The notes under the pieces were generated by a model that worked only from the letters and a program-made list of their open reading frames with translations, did not search any database and was not told the DNA's origin. Shown here piece after piece: positions 47,275-57,367 of a stretch of 64,000 bases of DNA. The position numbers and the translations under genes were made by a program. This DNA comes from Chondrocystis sp. NIES-4102 (GTDB lineage Bacteria > Cyanobacteriota > Cyanobacteriia > Cyanobacteriales > Xenococcaceae), in assembly GCA_002368355.1 (NCBI GenBank), contig AP018281.1, positions 868,001 to 932,000 of the forward strand, given 5' to 3'. How positions within the stretch are numbered: position 1 is the first letter of the stretch; each line of letters begins with the position of its first letter.

Positions 47275-48786
47275 TTACCCTAAAAATAGTTTATAAGCAG
47301 GATTAGCACTCTCATCCCAGTAACGATAGCCCAAAGAGTTAAGGAACAACTGCCATTCGCGCATTTCATCGGGAGGAACTTGCATACCTACTGCAATACG
47401 TCCGTAATCTGCTCCATTGTTACGATAATGGAAAAGACTAATATTCCAGTTAGGACTCATACAACTAAGAAACTTCATTAATGCGCCTGGGCGTTCGGGA
47501 AATTCAAAACGGTAGAGTAATTCGTGATCGGCTAATGAGGAGTGTCCGCCTACCATATGACGTAGGTGCATTTTAGCTAGTTCATCGTCGGTAAGATCTA
47601 TGGTTTCAAACCCTTGAGATTCAAATTGTGTTTTCATATCCACCGCGTCAGTGCGATCTTTAATCTGTACTCCTACAAAAATATAAGCTTTGCTGTCATT
47701 AGATATGCGATAGTTAAATTCTGTTAGGTTACGTCTGCCGATACATTCACAAAACTTACGAAAACTGCCTCTGGCTTCGGGGATGGTTACAGCAAAAATA
47801 GCCTCGCGCCTTTCTCCCAATTCTGCCCTTTCAGAGACAAAACGTAGGCGATCAAAGTTCATATTTGCACCACAGGCGATCGCTACTAAAGTTTCTCCTG
47901 TAATATTTTCCCTTTCCACATAGGCTTTTGCCCCTGCGATCGCTAATGCCCCTGCTGGCTCTAAAATTGAACGAGTATCTTGGAAGACATCTTTAATGGC
48001 AGCACAAGTATCATCGGTATCTACTAAAATGATTTCATCGACATAATCCTGACAAAGACGAAAGGTTTCCGCCCCAACTTCTCTTACTGCTACCCCGTCA
48101 GCGAATAAGCCTACCCTTGGTAAACACACCCGATACCCTGCTTTGAGGGATTGAGACATGGCATCAGCATCAACGGGTTCGACTCCGATAATCTTAATTT
48201 CTGGACGTAATCGTTTAATATAGGATGCTACTCCTGCAATCAAGCCTCCTCCTCCAATAGCCACAAATACGGCATGAATTGGTTGCTGATATTGTCGCAA
48301 GATTTCCATTCCAATTGTTCCCTGCCCTGCAATTACATCAGGATCATCAAAGGGATGAATAAAAGTTAAACCTTTTGATTGACACAGTTGTTGAGCATGG
48401 GCGCAAGCATCATCATAGGTATCCCCATGTAATACTACGTTGCCTCCACGAGCCATTACCGCATCTATTTTTACTTGCGGAGTCGTGATCGGCATGACAA
48501 TAATTGCTGTTGTTCCTAATTGTTTGGCAGCTAAAGCCACCCCTTGAGCATGATTTCCTGCCGAGGCTGCAATTACTCCTTGCTTCAAAACATCAGGGGA
48601 TAATTGTGCCATTTTGTTATAAGCACCTCTGAGTTTAAAAGAAAATACCGACTGCATATCTTCTCGTTTGAGCAACAGTTTATTTTGCAGTCTGGTGGAA
48701 AGATTAGGTGCATATTCTAAGGGTGATTCTTGGGCAACATCATAAACGCGAGCATTAAGAATCCTCTCTAAGTAATCGGATTTCAT
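47275..48786 (-). CDS. ilvA: threonine ammonia-lyase, biosynthetic
   Basis: 503 residues, the long form. The PLP-binding lysine is K51 in FSFKLRGAYNKM, GGGGLIAGVASYIK is the phosphate loop, and two ACT-like regulatory domains fill residues about 330-503 (RGSFRKFCECIGRRN, RPGALMKFLSCMSPNWN). It converts threonine to 2-oxobutanoate for isoleucine and is feedback-inhibited through the ACT parts. It has no isoleucine partner genes here. Confidence 0.95.
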   Translation of the reverse strand: MKSDYLERILNARVYDVAQESPLEYAPNLSTRLQNKLLLKREDMQSVFSFKLRGAYNKMAQLSPDVLKQGVIAASAGNHAQGVALAAKQLGTTAIIVMPITTPQVKIDAVMARGGNVVLHGDTYDDACAHAQQLCQSKGLTFIHPFDDPDVIAGQGTIGMEILRQYQQPIHAVFVAIGGGGLIAGVASYIKRLRPEIKIIGVEPVDADAMSQSLKAGYRVCLPRVGLFADGVAVREVGAETFRLCQDYVDEIILVDTDDTCAAIKDVFQDTRSILEPAGALAIAGAKAYVERENITGETLVAIACGANMNFDRLRFVSERAELGERREAIFAVTIPEARGSFRKFCECIGRRNLTEFNYRISNDSKAYIFVGVQIKDRTDAVDMKTQFESQGFETIDLTDDELAKMHLRHMVGGHSSLADHELLYRFEFPERPGALMKFLSCMSPNWNISLFHYRNNGADYGRIAVGMQVPPDEMREWQLFLNSLGYRYWDESANPAYKLFLG

Positions 48787-48985
48787 GGCAGGGAGGGAGG
48801 GATATTTTAAGAATAATTTTTGATTTTATCAAATCCAGTTATCTCAGGATTAAAACCGCGTTAATTCTATAGTAGTTATGAACTTTAACTTGATTATTTT
48901 AAAGATTGGATGAGTGATATTTGGTTGATTTAATCTCTTAGATATAGTTGTGTTACATACTTATATTTGAGAGAACTTAATAATT

Positions 48986-49717
48986 ATGACCTACAGTCTA
49001 AGAATTGCTGATTTACCTCCTAGTGAACGTCCCCGTGAAAGATTAATGGCTGTAGGGGCAAAGAATTTATCAGAGACAGAATTATTAGCTATTTTAATTA
49101 GTACAGGACAAACTAGGGGAAATTTATCAGCGATCGGTTTGGCTCAACATATACTACAAGAGCTTGGTCGATATCAGCGTCCCCCCCTAGATGTGTTACG
49201 AGATGTTAATCCACGGGAATTGATGCGTATTCCTGGCATTGGTTTAGCCAAAGCTGCGACAATTATTGCTGCGGTGGAATTGGGTAAACGCACTTTTAAA
49301 TTTCGCCCCCATGAAAGAGTAACGGTTGATAGCCCCGCTTCAGCAGCAGCCATTCTAACCCAAGATTTAATGTGGCAAAATCAAGAACGTTTTGCAGTTT
49401 TGATGTTGGATATAAAAAATTATTTAATAGCAACTAAAGTTATAACTATTGGCACGGCGACGGAAACTTTAATTCATCCGCGCGAAATATTTCAAGAAAC
49501 GATTAGACAAGGTGCAACTAAATTAATTATTGCCCATAATCATCCTTCGGGTAATCTTGAACCTTCGCCAGAAGATATTTATTTAACGGAACAATTATTA
49601 CAAGGTGCAAAATATTTGGACATTCCTTTATTGGATCATTTAATTTTAGGTAATGGTAATCATCAAAGTTTGCGTCAATCGACAGATTTGTGGCAGCAAT
49701 ATCCCCAAGAGGATTAA
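48986..49717 (+). CDS. radC: RadC/JAB domain protein
   Basis: 243 residues. A helix-hairpin-helix at [12 protein letters not shown] (82-93) and the JAMM motif with His184, His186 and Asp197 in [14 protein letters not shown]. The family was named for DNA repair, but the repair role of RadC is disputed. A hairpin-type terminator candidate follows at 49771-49813. Confidence 0.93.
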   Translation: MTYSLRIADLPPSERPRERLMAVGAKNLSETELLAILISTGQTRGNLSAIGLAQHILQELGRYQRPPLDVLRDVNPRELMRIPGIGLAKAATIIAAVELGKRTFKFRPHERVTVDSPASAAAILTQDLMWQNQERFAVLMLDIKNYLIATKVITIGTATETLIHPREIFQETIRQGATKLIIAHNHPSGNLEPSPEDIYLTEQLLQGAKYLDIPLLDHLILGNGNHQSLRQSTDLWQQYPQED

Positions 49718-49770
49718 TATTGATACTTGTATATTTTAGTTATGTAGCTATCTGGATTTTTTTAAAAAAT

Positions 49771-49813
49771 AGCGTGGATTGTAAAGGAATAAGATAGCGA
49801 TCCACCGCTTTTA
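49771..49813 (+). terminator. hairpin with T-rich tail after radC
   Basis: AGCG-TGGAT pairs with ATCCA-c-CGCT (9 bp, one bulge) around a loop, followed by TTTTATATAT. It lies 54 bases after the radC stop. Confidence 0.5.
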
Positions 49814-49910
49814 TATATATTTAAGTGTTTTCTTGTCAGCAATTTTTAATAGTTGGTAATTAGCTCTGACTTAGGTAATTGTAATTATGCTTATTTAGAT
49901 TTTATTTTTG

Positions 49911-49958
49911 AGGGAATAGTAATTATAATTATTCCCTAAGCTCTAAATCTGGAGCTTA
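49911..49958. other. two adjacent hairpins in a gene-free region
   Basis: AGGGAATA (49911-49918) pairs perfectly with TATTCCCT (49930-49937), and TAAGCTC (49937-49943) with GAGCTTA (49952-49958). No T-run follows either. They lie in the gene-free stretch 49814-50245, so a small RNA or regulatory leader is possible. Confidence 0.4.
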
Positions 49959-50245
49959 AATAATAACTTTGAAGTAAGCAGAGTAAAATGTTTATTATTA
50001 TAGCTACACATTTTTAAGAGCTTGAATAAGAGCAAGGTCAATTAAATAAAAACCTTGATTTAATTATTAGCATATATTTAGCATTGAAATTAATAAGCTG
50101 ATGTAGAATGAGTAACGTCAATTTATATAATCTATTTAAAAATAAAATATTGTCGCCGACTACAATCACATCTTTAATTATTAATAGCTCACAGCAGTTA
50201 GATAAATCCTAGTTTATTTTGAAAAAAAGTTATTCAAGGTTTATT

Positions 50246-50608
50246 ATGATGCTGCTAAAAAAAATATTAAGTATATCAACTATAATAATTTTAACTGCTG
50301 GGTATTCTACAAAAGCTGAGGCTTGCGAGAAAAATTTTACTTATGCAGCCTCTGGATCTATAACGAGAAAAAATATAGATAATTTAAAGAAAATATTTAT
50401 AATTAAACGTAACAAGATTCAAAATCCAGAGCCAATTGTTCTTGGTGATTTCGAGTCTAGTTTAGGGTTTTCTGGACAACTAATTAAAAGTACCAATAAT
50501 GGCAAAATTGAACATAGAATTTGGATAGATCAAGAAGATTGTAGACGCAATGTTAAGGCATCATTTAATAATAATGAATTAAGCCATGTTAAAATTTCTG
50601 GGTTTTAA
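50246..50608 (+). CDS. small secreted protein, unknown
   Basis: 120 residues from ATG 50246 with AAGGT 6 bases upstream; a TTG at 50219 would add nine residues. Signal-peptide-like start (MMLLKKILSISTIIILTAG), then CEKNFTYAASG and a mixed part ending EDCRRNVKAS. Two cysteines could be bonded. No family recognised. It points towards the convergent YyaL-like gene. Confidence 0.6.
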   Translation: MMLLKKILSISTIIILTAGYSTKAEACEKNFTYAASGSITRKNIDNLKKIFIIKRNKIQNPEPIVLGDFESSLGFSGQLIKSTNNGKIEHRIWIDQEDCRRNVKASFNNNELSHVKISGF

Positions 50609-50620
50609 GTATCAAGATAA

Positions 50621-52669
50621 TTAATAAACAGATTTAAGTTGTTCTAACACTTGATCAATAGTAAATGCAGGTTCAAGACAAGATGTACTTTGACATACTA
50701 AAGCAATGGCATCTTCAGGTAAATCCGTGGCTATGCGTAAAACTGTAGTAGGGAGATAATGAGAATTTAATTGATCTAAAATTTCCCTGCTACTTTTAAC
50801 ACTTGTACCATATAAAAACCAATCCAAAGCCGAAAATAAGGAAGGACAAGCAGTAGGAGAGGTTGCCATAACTGAACTAAAAGCTTGTAAACCTTGTTGG
50901 GCGTGATCGCGATATTCTAAATCATCAGTCAATAAAGCCAGACGAACTAAATTAGCAATAGCAATTCCATTAGCAGCAGGAGTGGCATTATCCATATAAC
51001 TGCGTTCTCGTACTAGTAATTCTTTAGCTGCATCAGTAGAATTATTATAATATCCTCCGATTTCCAAACTCCAAAGTAATTCGTCAAATTCCTCCTGAAT
51101 TTTGATTGCTTGTTCTAACCATTGAGGATCATCAGGACAAGCTGAATGGAGATCTAATAAAGCTTTAATAAATAAGGCGTAGTCTTCTGATTGTGCTGCA
51201 ACTGTAGCCACACCATCATAATTAAGTCGTTGAAATCTACCCTCTACCCACTGATTTTGCAGGATAAACTCTACTGCTTTAGTAGCTAAATCTAGATAAG
51301 ATGGTTCTTGAAATACACTATAAGCCTTAACCAAACCTGAAATCATTAAACTATTCCAAGCGGCGATCGCTTTAGTATCCGTTACAGGGGGAATACGTCC
51401 TAACCACTGTTGGTTTTTAGCCTCTTGATTGTTTTTGGCTGGCGGAAAAATATCAATTGCCGTTGCAGGTTTGCCATAACGCACTGTAAAAAGTTTAGCT
51501 AATGCTTGATCTAGATCTGCTGATAATTCTCCATCTCCCAAACGTTGTAATACATTTTTTCTCTCAAAGTTACCTGCAACAGTAACATCAAATTCTTGCT
51601 GTAATTGTGCCAATTCTTTCTCACTTAAGATAGATTCTAATTCCTGATAACTCCAAACATAAAATGCCCCTTCTTCGGGTTCAAAGGATTCTGGAGTGGT
51701 AAAATTATCCGCATCTTGGGCTGCATAAAAATAACCTTGAGGATGAGTCATTTCCCTTTGCAACCATTCAACTGTACCTTGAATTGCTTGTTTAATTGCT
51801 GGCTGCCGACTTCCTTTGCGCCATAAATCAGCCAAATATTCAACAATTTGACCATTATCGTAGAGCATCTTTTCAAAATGAGGCACTGTCCAGGTATTAT
51901 CTACGGTATAACGGTGAAATCCTCCCCCAACATGGTCATATATCCCTCCAGTAACTAAATCTAATCCACGCTGTTGAGATAATGCTTGAGGATTGTAAGT
52001 ATATTCCTGTTTTAAACGACTACCCTGTAAAGCGATCGTAGCGTAGGGAATCATCGGAAAACAAGGACGACCAAAATCATTTGGTTGCAAAACCCCAGTA
52101 TTACTATCAATTCCCTGGTGTAATAAATCTTGGGTTAAAATATCTGCCTGGTTAATGGGTAATAAAGCTGATTGTTGCAGATTATTATAAATTTCAGTTT
52201 TAAAAGCCATCAATTTTTCAGGCTCATGATCGTAAAAACGACGTATAGCTTGTAAAATATCTAAAAATCCAGGACGACCATATTTAGGTTCAACAGAAAA
52301 ATAAGTCCCCCCATAAAAAGGGATAAGATCTTCAGGATTAAGAAAAATATTTAATGGCCAACCCCCTTGACCAGTCATCATTTGCAAAGCCTGCATATAA
52401 ATGCTATCTAGATCTGGTCTTTCTTCCCTGTCTACTTTAATAGGGAGAAAATTCTCGTTGAGATAGAGTGCGATCGCAGCATCAGAAAAAGCTTCCCCCT
52501 CCATTACGGTACACCAGTGACAGCTAGAATAACCTATGGATAGAAAAATAGGTTTATTTTCTTGTTTTGCTATTTCTAGAGCTTCATCACACCAATACCA
52601 CCAGTTTATAGGATTTAGTGCGTGTTTACGTAAATACAGACTTTGACTTGTTTCTAGATGATTAGCCAT
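50621..52669 (-). CDS. YyaL/DUF255 thioredoxin-like protein
   Basis: 682 residues. An N-terminal thioredoxin-like domain with CHWC (50-53) in SIGYSSCHWCTVMEGEAF, then an alpha6/alpha6 toroid-like glycoside-hydrolase-like part (GGWPLNIFLNPE, YDHVGGGFHRY, VPHFEKMLYDNGQ). The family is broadly conserved (SPATA20 in animals), and its biochemical activity is not settled. Monocistronic or with the small gene 52 bases upstream. Confidence 0.9.
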   Translation of the reverse strand: MANHLETSQSLYLRKHALNPINWWYWCDEALEIAKQENKPIFLSIGYSSCHWCTVMEGEAFSDAAIALYLNENFLPIKVDREERPDLDSIYMQALQMMTGQGGWPLNIFLNPEDLIPFYGGTYFSVEPKYGRPGFLDILQAIRRFYDHEPEKLMAFKTEIYNNLQQSALLPINQADILTQDLLHQGIDSNTGVLQPNDFGRPCFPMIPYATIALQGSRLKQEYTYNPQALSQQRGLDLVTGGIYDHVGGGFHRYTVDNTWTVPHFEKMLYDNGQIVEYLADLWRKGSRQPAIKQAIQGTVEWLQREMTHPQGYFYAAQDADNFTTPESFEPEEGAFYVWSYQELESILSEKELAQLQQEFDVTVAGNFERKNVLQRLGDGELSADLDQALAKLFTVRYGKPATAIDIFPPAKNNQEAKNQQWLGRIPPVTDTKAIAAWNSLMISGLVKAYSVFQEPSYLDLATKAVEFILQNQWVEGRFQRLNYDGVATVAAQSEDYALFIKALLDLHSACPDDPQWLEQAIKIQEEFDELLWSLEIGGYYNNSTDAAKELLVRERSYMDNATPAANGIAIANLVRLALLTDDLEYRDHAQQGLQAFSSVMATSPTACPSLFSALDWFLYGTSVKSSREILDQLNSHYLPTTVLRIATDLPEDAIALVCQSTSCLEPAFTIDQVLEQLKSVY

Positions 52670-52721
52670 TTCTCAAGGATTAGTTACCAGTTAAAAGAGT
52701 CAGCAAAAACGTAAAACCTAT

Positions 52722-52934
52722 TTAATCATTGAGTAATTCCTTAGCTTTATCGTAAGCAAATCTAGCTTCTGGGGTTGCATTAGCTAAACATTCAGTGTGA
52801 ATTTGCTCTAAGCTTGTAATATATTCAGAATTTTGATTGAGAGTTGCCGACGCTTTAGAGGAATTAATCATAGCTAATTGCGCTCTTAGGGGGAGCTGAC
52901 GAAATACGGCTAAACGCTTTTCAAGAGAAGACAT
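52722..52934 (-). CDS. small conserved-style protein (70 aa), unknown
   Basis: Helical, with LEKRLAVFRQLPLRAQLAMI at the start and ATPEARFAYDKAKELL at the end. Lies 52 bp upstream of the YyaL-like gene on the same strand. It has no recognisable domain but amphipathic helices suggest a folded protein. Confidence 0.65.
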   Translation of the reverse strand: MSSLEKRLAVFRQLPLRAQLAMINSSKASATLNQNSEYITSLEQIHTECLANATPEARFAYDKAKELLND

Positions 52935-53013
52935 GGGATAAATAATTGATAATGAGTAATTGATAATTGATAACGAGCTTGACTAATATCGAGCGAACCC
53001 GTACTTTAGCCTA

Positions 53014-53304
53014 ATGAAATTAAAATTAATTGCCTTAATAAATATAATTGCCTTATGTAATTCTAACTATAGTTTAGCTTTGCCTCCTAAAGAAGAAATT
53101 CCCGAAGAAATATTACGTAGTGAGATAATTTTAGACGGGCGATCGCCAATTGACGGTCAACCTTTATCAGCGATGGAATATGAAGAACTAAGTGCCGAAC
53201 TAGCTGAAAGTCTCAATAGACCTGAGTTAAACCCAGATGTTCAACAAATAATCTTCTTGTTACAGCTTAGAAAATTCTTCAAAACTATAATTCCTTTTTA
53301 TTAA
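53014..53304 (+). CDS. small secreted protein (96 aa) of cyanobacterial type
   Basis: Signal-peptide-like start (MKLKLIALINIIALCNSNYSLA), then a conserved-looking block LPPKEEIPEEILRSEIILDGRSPIDGQPLS. Similar PPxEExPEExLRxEII...RSPIDGxPL blocks occur in small secreted cyanobacterial proteins. No function known. Confidence 0.7.
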   Translation: MKLKLIALINIIALCNSNYSLALPPKEEIPEEILRSEIILDGRSPIDGQPLSAMEYEELSAELAESLNRPELNPDVQQIIFLLQLRKFFKTIIPFY

Positions 53305-53496
53305 GCCACTTTACCTAAAAATTTATAAACTTTTTCTACAGAGCGCAAAAATAGTTAAAGTATGTATACAAATACTTTAAAAAACTAAGTATATAAATTT
53401 TGCTGTTTTAATTTAGCCTTGACTAATACTCAAGCAGCAAGCACACCTTTATAACAATCGCACTGCTACTATATACCCTAGAATATTGGTACTTTA

Positions 53497-55791
53497 ATGT
53501 CTTTAACCATAGCTCCAGAACAAGTTAATCAGATCGTTCATAATCTTCATCATGACCCTTTTGAAATATTAGGTTGTCATCCTTATGAACAAAACGGTAA
53601 AGTCGAAAGCTGGGTAATTCGCGCCTATCTTCCTGAAGCCAATGCAGCTTGGGTAATTTGCCCCGAAGCAAGAACTGAGTACCCAATGCAACCAATGCAT
53701 CATCCTCATTTTTTTGTTTGCATAGTTCAAAATCCCCGACTAGCCAATTATCAACTAAGGATCAAAGAAGGGAATAGCGAAAGAGTAATTTATGATCCCT
53801 ATGCTTTTCGTTCCCCCAGAATTACAGATTTAGATATACATTTATTCGCAGAAGGTAATCATCACCGTATCTATGAAAAGTTGGGAGCGCATACTACTAA
53901 AATTGAAGGAATTGCGGGGGTATATTTTGCTCTTTGGGCCCCTAATGCGCGTAACGTCTCAGTTTTAGGAGATTTTAATAACTGGGATGGTAGACTGCAT
54001 CAAATGCGTAAAGGTAGCAGTGGTATTTGGGAACTATTTATCCCTGAGTTAAGCACTGGCACAACCTATAAATATGAAGTTAAAAACTGGGAAGGACACA
54101 TCTACGAAAAAACTGATCCCTACGGTTTTCAACAAGAAGTTAGACCTAAAACAGCCTCCATTGTTGCTGACCTAGACAGCTATAAATGGAACGATAATGC
54201 TTGGATGGAAGCACGGCGCAATAGTGATCCTCTCAGCAAACCAATTTCTGTATATGAGGTTCATATAGGTTCTTGGTTACATGGATCAGCAGACGAACCG
54301 ACTAAATTACTCTCTGGAGAAGCAGAACCGATTATCGTCTCAGATTGGAAGCCCAATGCTCGTTTTCTCAGCTATTACGAACTGGTGGATAAATTAATTC
54401 CCTATGTTAAGGAATTAGGTTATACCCATATTGAATTATTACCCATTGCGGAACACCCCTATGATGGTTCGTGGGGATACCAGGTTACAGGATATTACGC
54501 CCCCACTTCGCGTTATGGCAACCCTGAAGACCTAATGTATTTCGTCGATCAGTGCCACAAAAACGGTCTGGCAGTTATTGTAGATTGGGTTCCTGGTCAC
54601 TTTCCTAAAGATGGTCATGGTTTGGCTTTCTTTGATGGGACTCATCTCTACGAACACGGAGATCCCCGTAAAGGTGAACATAAGGAATGGGGAACATTAG
54701 TATTTAACTATGCTCGCAACGAAATCCGTAATTTTTTAGTTGCTAACGCCTTATTTTGGTTTGATAAGTACCATATCGACGGTATTCGGGTAGATGCTGT
54801 TGCTTCGATGCTCTATCTTAACTATTGTCGTAAAGATGGTGAATGGATTGCTAATGAATATGGCGGTTGTGAAAATATCGAGGCTGCTAATTTCCTGCGT
54901 CAGGTAAACAGTCTTTTATTTAGTTATTTCCCTGGTGTACTTTCTATTGCCGAAGAATCAACTTCTTGGCCGATGGTGTCTTGGCCCACCTATACTGGGG
55001 GATTAGGATTTAACATGAAGTGGAATATGGGCTGGATGCACGATATGCTCGATTATTTCCACATGGATCCTTGGTTTCGCCAATTCCATCAAAATAATTT
55101 AACCTTTAGTATGTGGTATCACCACAGTGAAAACTATATGCTGGCACTATCTCATGATGAGGTGGTTCATGGCAAAAGTAACATCATTGGGAAAATGCCA
55201 GGGGATGAATGGCAGAAATTCGCTAATGTTCGCTGTTTATTTACCTATATGTTTACTCATCCAGGTAAGAAAACTATGTTTATGAGTATGGAATTTGCTC
55301 AATGGACGGAGTGGAATGTTTGGATCGATTTGGAATGGCATTTATTGCAATATGATCGCCATAAATATTTAAAACAATTCTTTATTGATCTCCACTCTAT
55401 TTATAAGAGTGAACCTGCTTTATATAGTCTCGATTTTGAAGAAGAAGGTTTTGAATGGATTGATTGTAATGATAATCGTCATAGTGTAGTGGCGTTTATG
55501 CGTCGAGATAAAGATAAGAAGGAATTTGTAATTACTGTTTGTAATTTCACTCCCCAACCCCATAGTCATTATCGTGTCGGTGTTCCTGAACAAGGTTTTT
55601 ATACCGAATTATTTAATAGTGATGCCCGTGAGTATGGCGGTAGCAATATGGGTAATTTAGGGGGTAAATGGACTGATGAATGGTCTTTCCACAACCATCC
55701 TTATTCTTTGGATCTTTGTTTACCTCCTTTGGGTGTCTTGATTTTTAAATTAGATATTCCTAAAACTAAAGCAGCCTTGAAAGGTAAATAG
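53497..55791 (+). CDS. glgB: 1,4-alpha-glucan branching enzyme
   Basis: 764 residues. N-terminal beta domain with [10 protein letters not shown], a CBM48-like part ([22 protein letters not shown]), then GH13 with nucleophile Asp433 (GIRVDAVAS), acid Glu486 (IAEESTSWP) and [11 protein letters not shown]. It makes the alpha-1,6 branches of glycogen in the cytoplasm. No other glycogen gene is beside it. Terminator at 55804-55838. Confidence 0.96.
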   Translation: MSLTIAPEQVNQIVHNLHHDPFEILGCHPYEQNGKVESWVIRAYLPEANAAWVICPEARTEYPMQPMHHPHFFVCIVQNPRLANYQLRIKEGNSERVIYDPYAFRSPRITDLDIHLFAEGNHHRIYEKLGAHTTKIEGIAGVYFALWAPNARNVSVLGDFNNWDGRLHQMRKGSSGIWELFIPELSTGTTYKYEVKNWEGHIYEKTDPYGFQQEVRPKTASIVADLDSYKWNDNAWMEARRNSDPLSKPISVYEVHIGSWLHGSADEPTKLLSGEAEPIIVSDWKPNARFLSYYELVDKLIPYVKELGYTHIELLPIAEHPYDGSWGYQVTGYYAPTSRYGNPEDLMYFVDQCHKNGLAVIVDWVPGHFPKDGHGLAFFDGTHLYEHGDPRKGEHKEWGTLVFNYARNEIRNFLVANALFWFDKYHIDGIRVDAVASMLYLNYCRKDGEWIANEYGGCENIEAANFLRQVNSLLFSYFPGVLSIAEESTSWPMVSWPTYTGGLGFNMKWNMGWMHDMLDYFHMDPWFRQFHQNNLTFSMWYHHSENYMLALSHDEVVHGKSNIIGKMPGDEWQKFANVRCLFTYMFTHPGKKTMFMSMEFAQWTEWNVWIDLEWHLLQYDRHKYLKQFFIDLHSIYKSEPALYSLDFEEEGFEWIDCNDNRHSVVAFMRRDKDKKEFVITVCNFTPQPHSHYRVGVPEQGFYTELFNSDAREYGGSNMGNLGGKWTDEWSFHNHPYSLDLCLPPLGVLIFKLDIPKTKAALKGK

Positions 55792-55803
55792 ATATGAGTG
55801 ATT

Positions 55804-55838
55804 AAAGGCATTACTGATGTGGTAGTGTCTTTTATTTG
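55804..55838 (+). terminator. rho-independent terminator of glgB
   Basis: AAGGCATTAC (55805-55814) and GTAGTGTCTT (55822-55831) form a 10-bp stem with two G-U pairs around a 7-base loop, followed by TTATTT. It is 13 bases after the stop codon. Confidence 0.7.
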
Positions 55839-56013
55839 TGACCTTAAACAATTAGTTTGTCTTGATGCAGAGCAACAGTAATTTACTATTAGGAAAATAA
55901 GAAGGCTGGAAAAATAGTTGATATTTATATTTTTGCTATCTATTGTTGGTAATTACTAGTTAGTTATACCTGATCTAATAGATAGCTTTTTATTGTTTTT
56001 AAGTTATATTGCA

Positions 56014-57186
56014 TCAAAGCCAATTAGTTAAACCTTGTAGAGAATGTTCTTTTGGTGTGAGATTTTTACCTTGAATTAAAACCCCAAACCCACCCAAACC
56101 AGTAGGATCAATTAATTGATGTAGGGCATTACGACGCTGGAAGATTTCGGCGATATTATATTTACCCGTGGAAAGTTCATTTAAGCGATCGCTACATCCT
56201 AAAGCCATGAGAAATAGTCCTTGTTGGGTAAAACCCAAGGTTTCTAGATTATGTAATTCTCCCTGACGTTGTAGGGCGGTAAAATTTACATGGGCAGTCA
56301 GATCTTGATAACCTAAATTTACATAGGGATTATTATGATGGCGATGTTGGTAGTAACATTGTAAAGTTCCCTGATTACGAGCAGGAGAATAATATTTCTC
56401 GGCGGTATATCCATAATCTATAGTTAAGATATATCCCCGTTGCAGTTTTTTGGCGACCGTAGCTAACCATTCTAACGCCTGAAGGTTGACTTCTGTTTGG
56501 TAATTTTCGCTATATTTTTCTGTTAATAAGTTAATTCCTATTAAATCAAAATATTCTATGATTCTTGCTGTAGATAATGGTGCAACAGTTTGAGTTATTT
56601 GTTCTTCTTTGATGGTTAAATAAACTTCTTGTAACTCTCCTTGTTTAGTAATTAAATGAACAGGAAAAGCATCTACTAATTCATTGGAAATAAAACAGCC
56701 TGTAATACTATTATCCGCTATCTCCGTCCAAGTTCGCCAACTGATATTTATCTCGCCCAAGGCTGCTAAAATCTCTTGCTGTCTTTGTTTAAGCAATTGC
56801 GATCGCTCTACAATTATATATTCTAAAACTGCTATCAATGAAGGGTTATTATTTTGTAGATAATTCAAAATATCTTGAGCAAGTTCTCCATTTCCTGCCC
56901 CCATTTCGACTAGGTAAAAAGGATTAGGACTACCTATATTTTGCCACATTTGTTGTATTTGAATAGCCAACAATTCCCCAAAATCCTTACCTAAAGAAGC
57001 AGAAGTAAAAAAATCTCCCTTAGCTCCAATATTAACCGCCCCGCAATTATAATAACCATATTCTTGATGATATAAAACCAAGTCCATATAGTCGGCAAAA
57101 GTAATTTGCTGTTGGGGTGAATCCTTAATTTTGGTAATTAGAATTTCCTGTAATTTTGGCGAATTAGGAAATTGTGGCAAACTCAT
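56014..57186 (-). CDS. MidA/NDUFAF7-type SAM methyltransferase
   Basis: 390 residues. SAM motif VEMGAGNGELAQDIL (93-107), a family block GYYNCGAVNIGAKGDFFTSASLG and later NELVDAFPVH, GYILTIDYGYTAEKYY. Eukaryotic relatives methylate an arginine of complex I subunit NDUFS2; in cyanobacteria a role in NDH-1 assembly is inferred only. It diverges from the acyl-AMP ligase gene. Confidence 0.88.
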   Translation of the reverse strand: MSLPQFPNSPKLQEILITKIKDSPQQQITFADYMDLVLYHQEYGYYNCGAVNIGAKGDFFTSASLGKDFGELLAIQIQQMWQNIGSPNPFYLVEMGAGNGELAQDILNYLQNNNPSLIAVLEYIIVERSQLLKQRQQEILAALGEINISWRTWTEIADNSITGCFISNELVDAFPVHLITKQGELQEVYLTIKEEQITQTVAPLSTARIIEYFDLIGINLLTEKYSENYQTEVNLQALEWLATVAKKLQRGYILTIDYGYTAEKYYSPARNQGTLQCYYQHRHHNNPYVNLGYQDLTAHVNFTALQRQGELHNLETLGFTQQGLFLMALGCSDRLNELSTGKYNIAEIFQRRNALHQLIDPTGLGGFGVLIQGKNLTPKEHSLQGLTNWL

Positions 57187-57311
57187 AATATAATTTCAGT
57201 TCAAGTTAAAATTAACTATTAAATTGATTTAATCTAAGAGGACTATTCTCAAGGTGTCACAACTATACCTTGTTTTGACTTCGATTGATGTAAGCTGTGG
57301 AATAATTTAGA

Positions 57312-57343
57312 TTACACCAAAACAGCATTAAACTATGGTGTAA
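57312..57343. promoter_or_regulatory. perfect inverted repeat upstream of the acyl-AMP ligase gene
   Basis: TTACACCA (57312-57319) and TGGTGTAA (57336-57343) are exact inverted copies with 16 bases between them, ending 24 bases before the ATG at 57368. The position suits an operator that covers the promoter or leader. No known regulator is assigned. Confidence 0.45.
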
Positions 57344-57367
57344 ATTGATTTAAATAATCAAAAGAGA

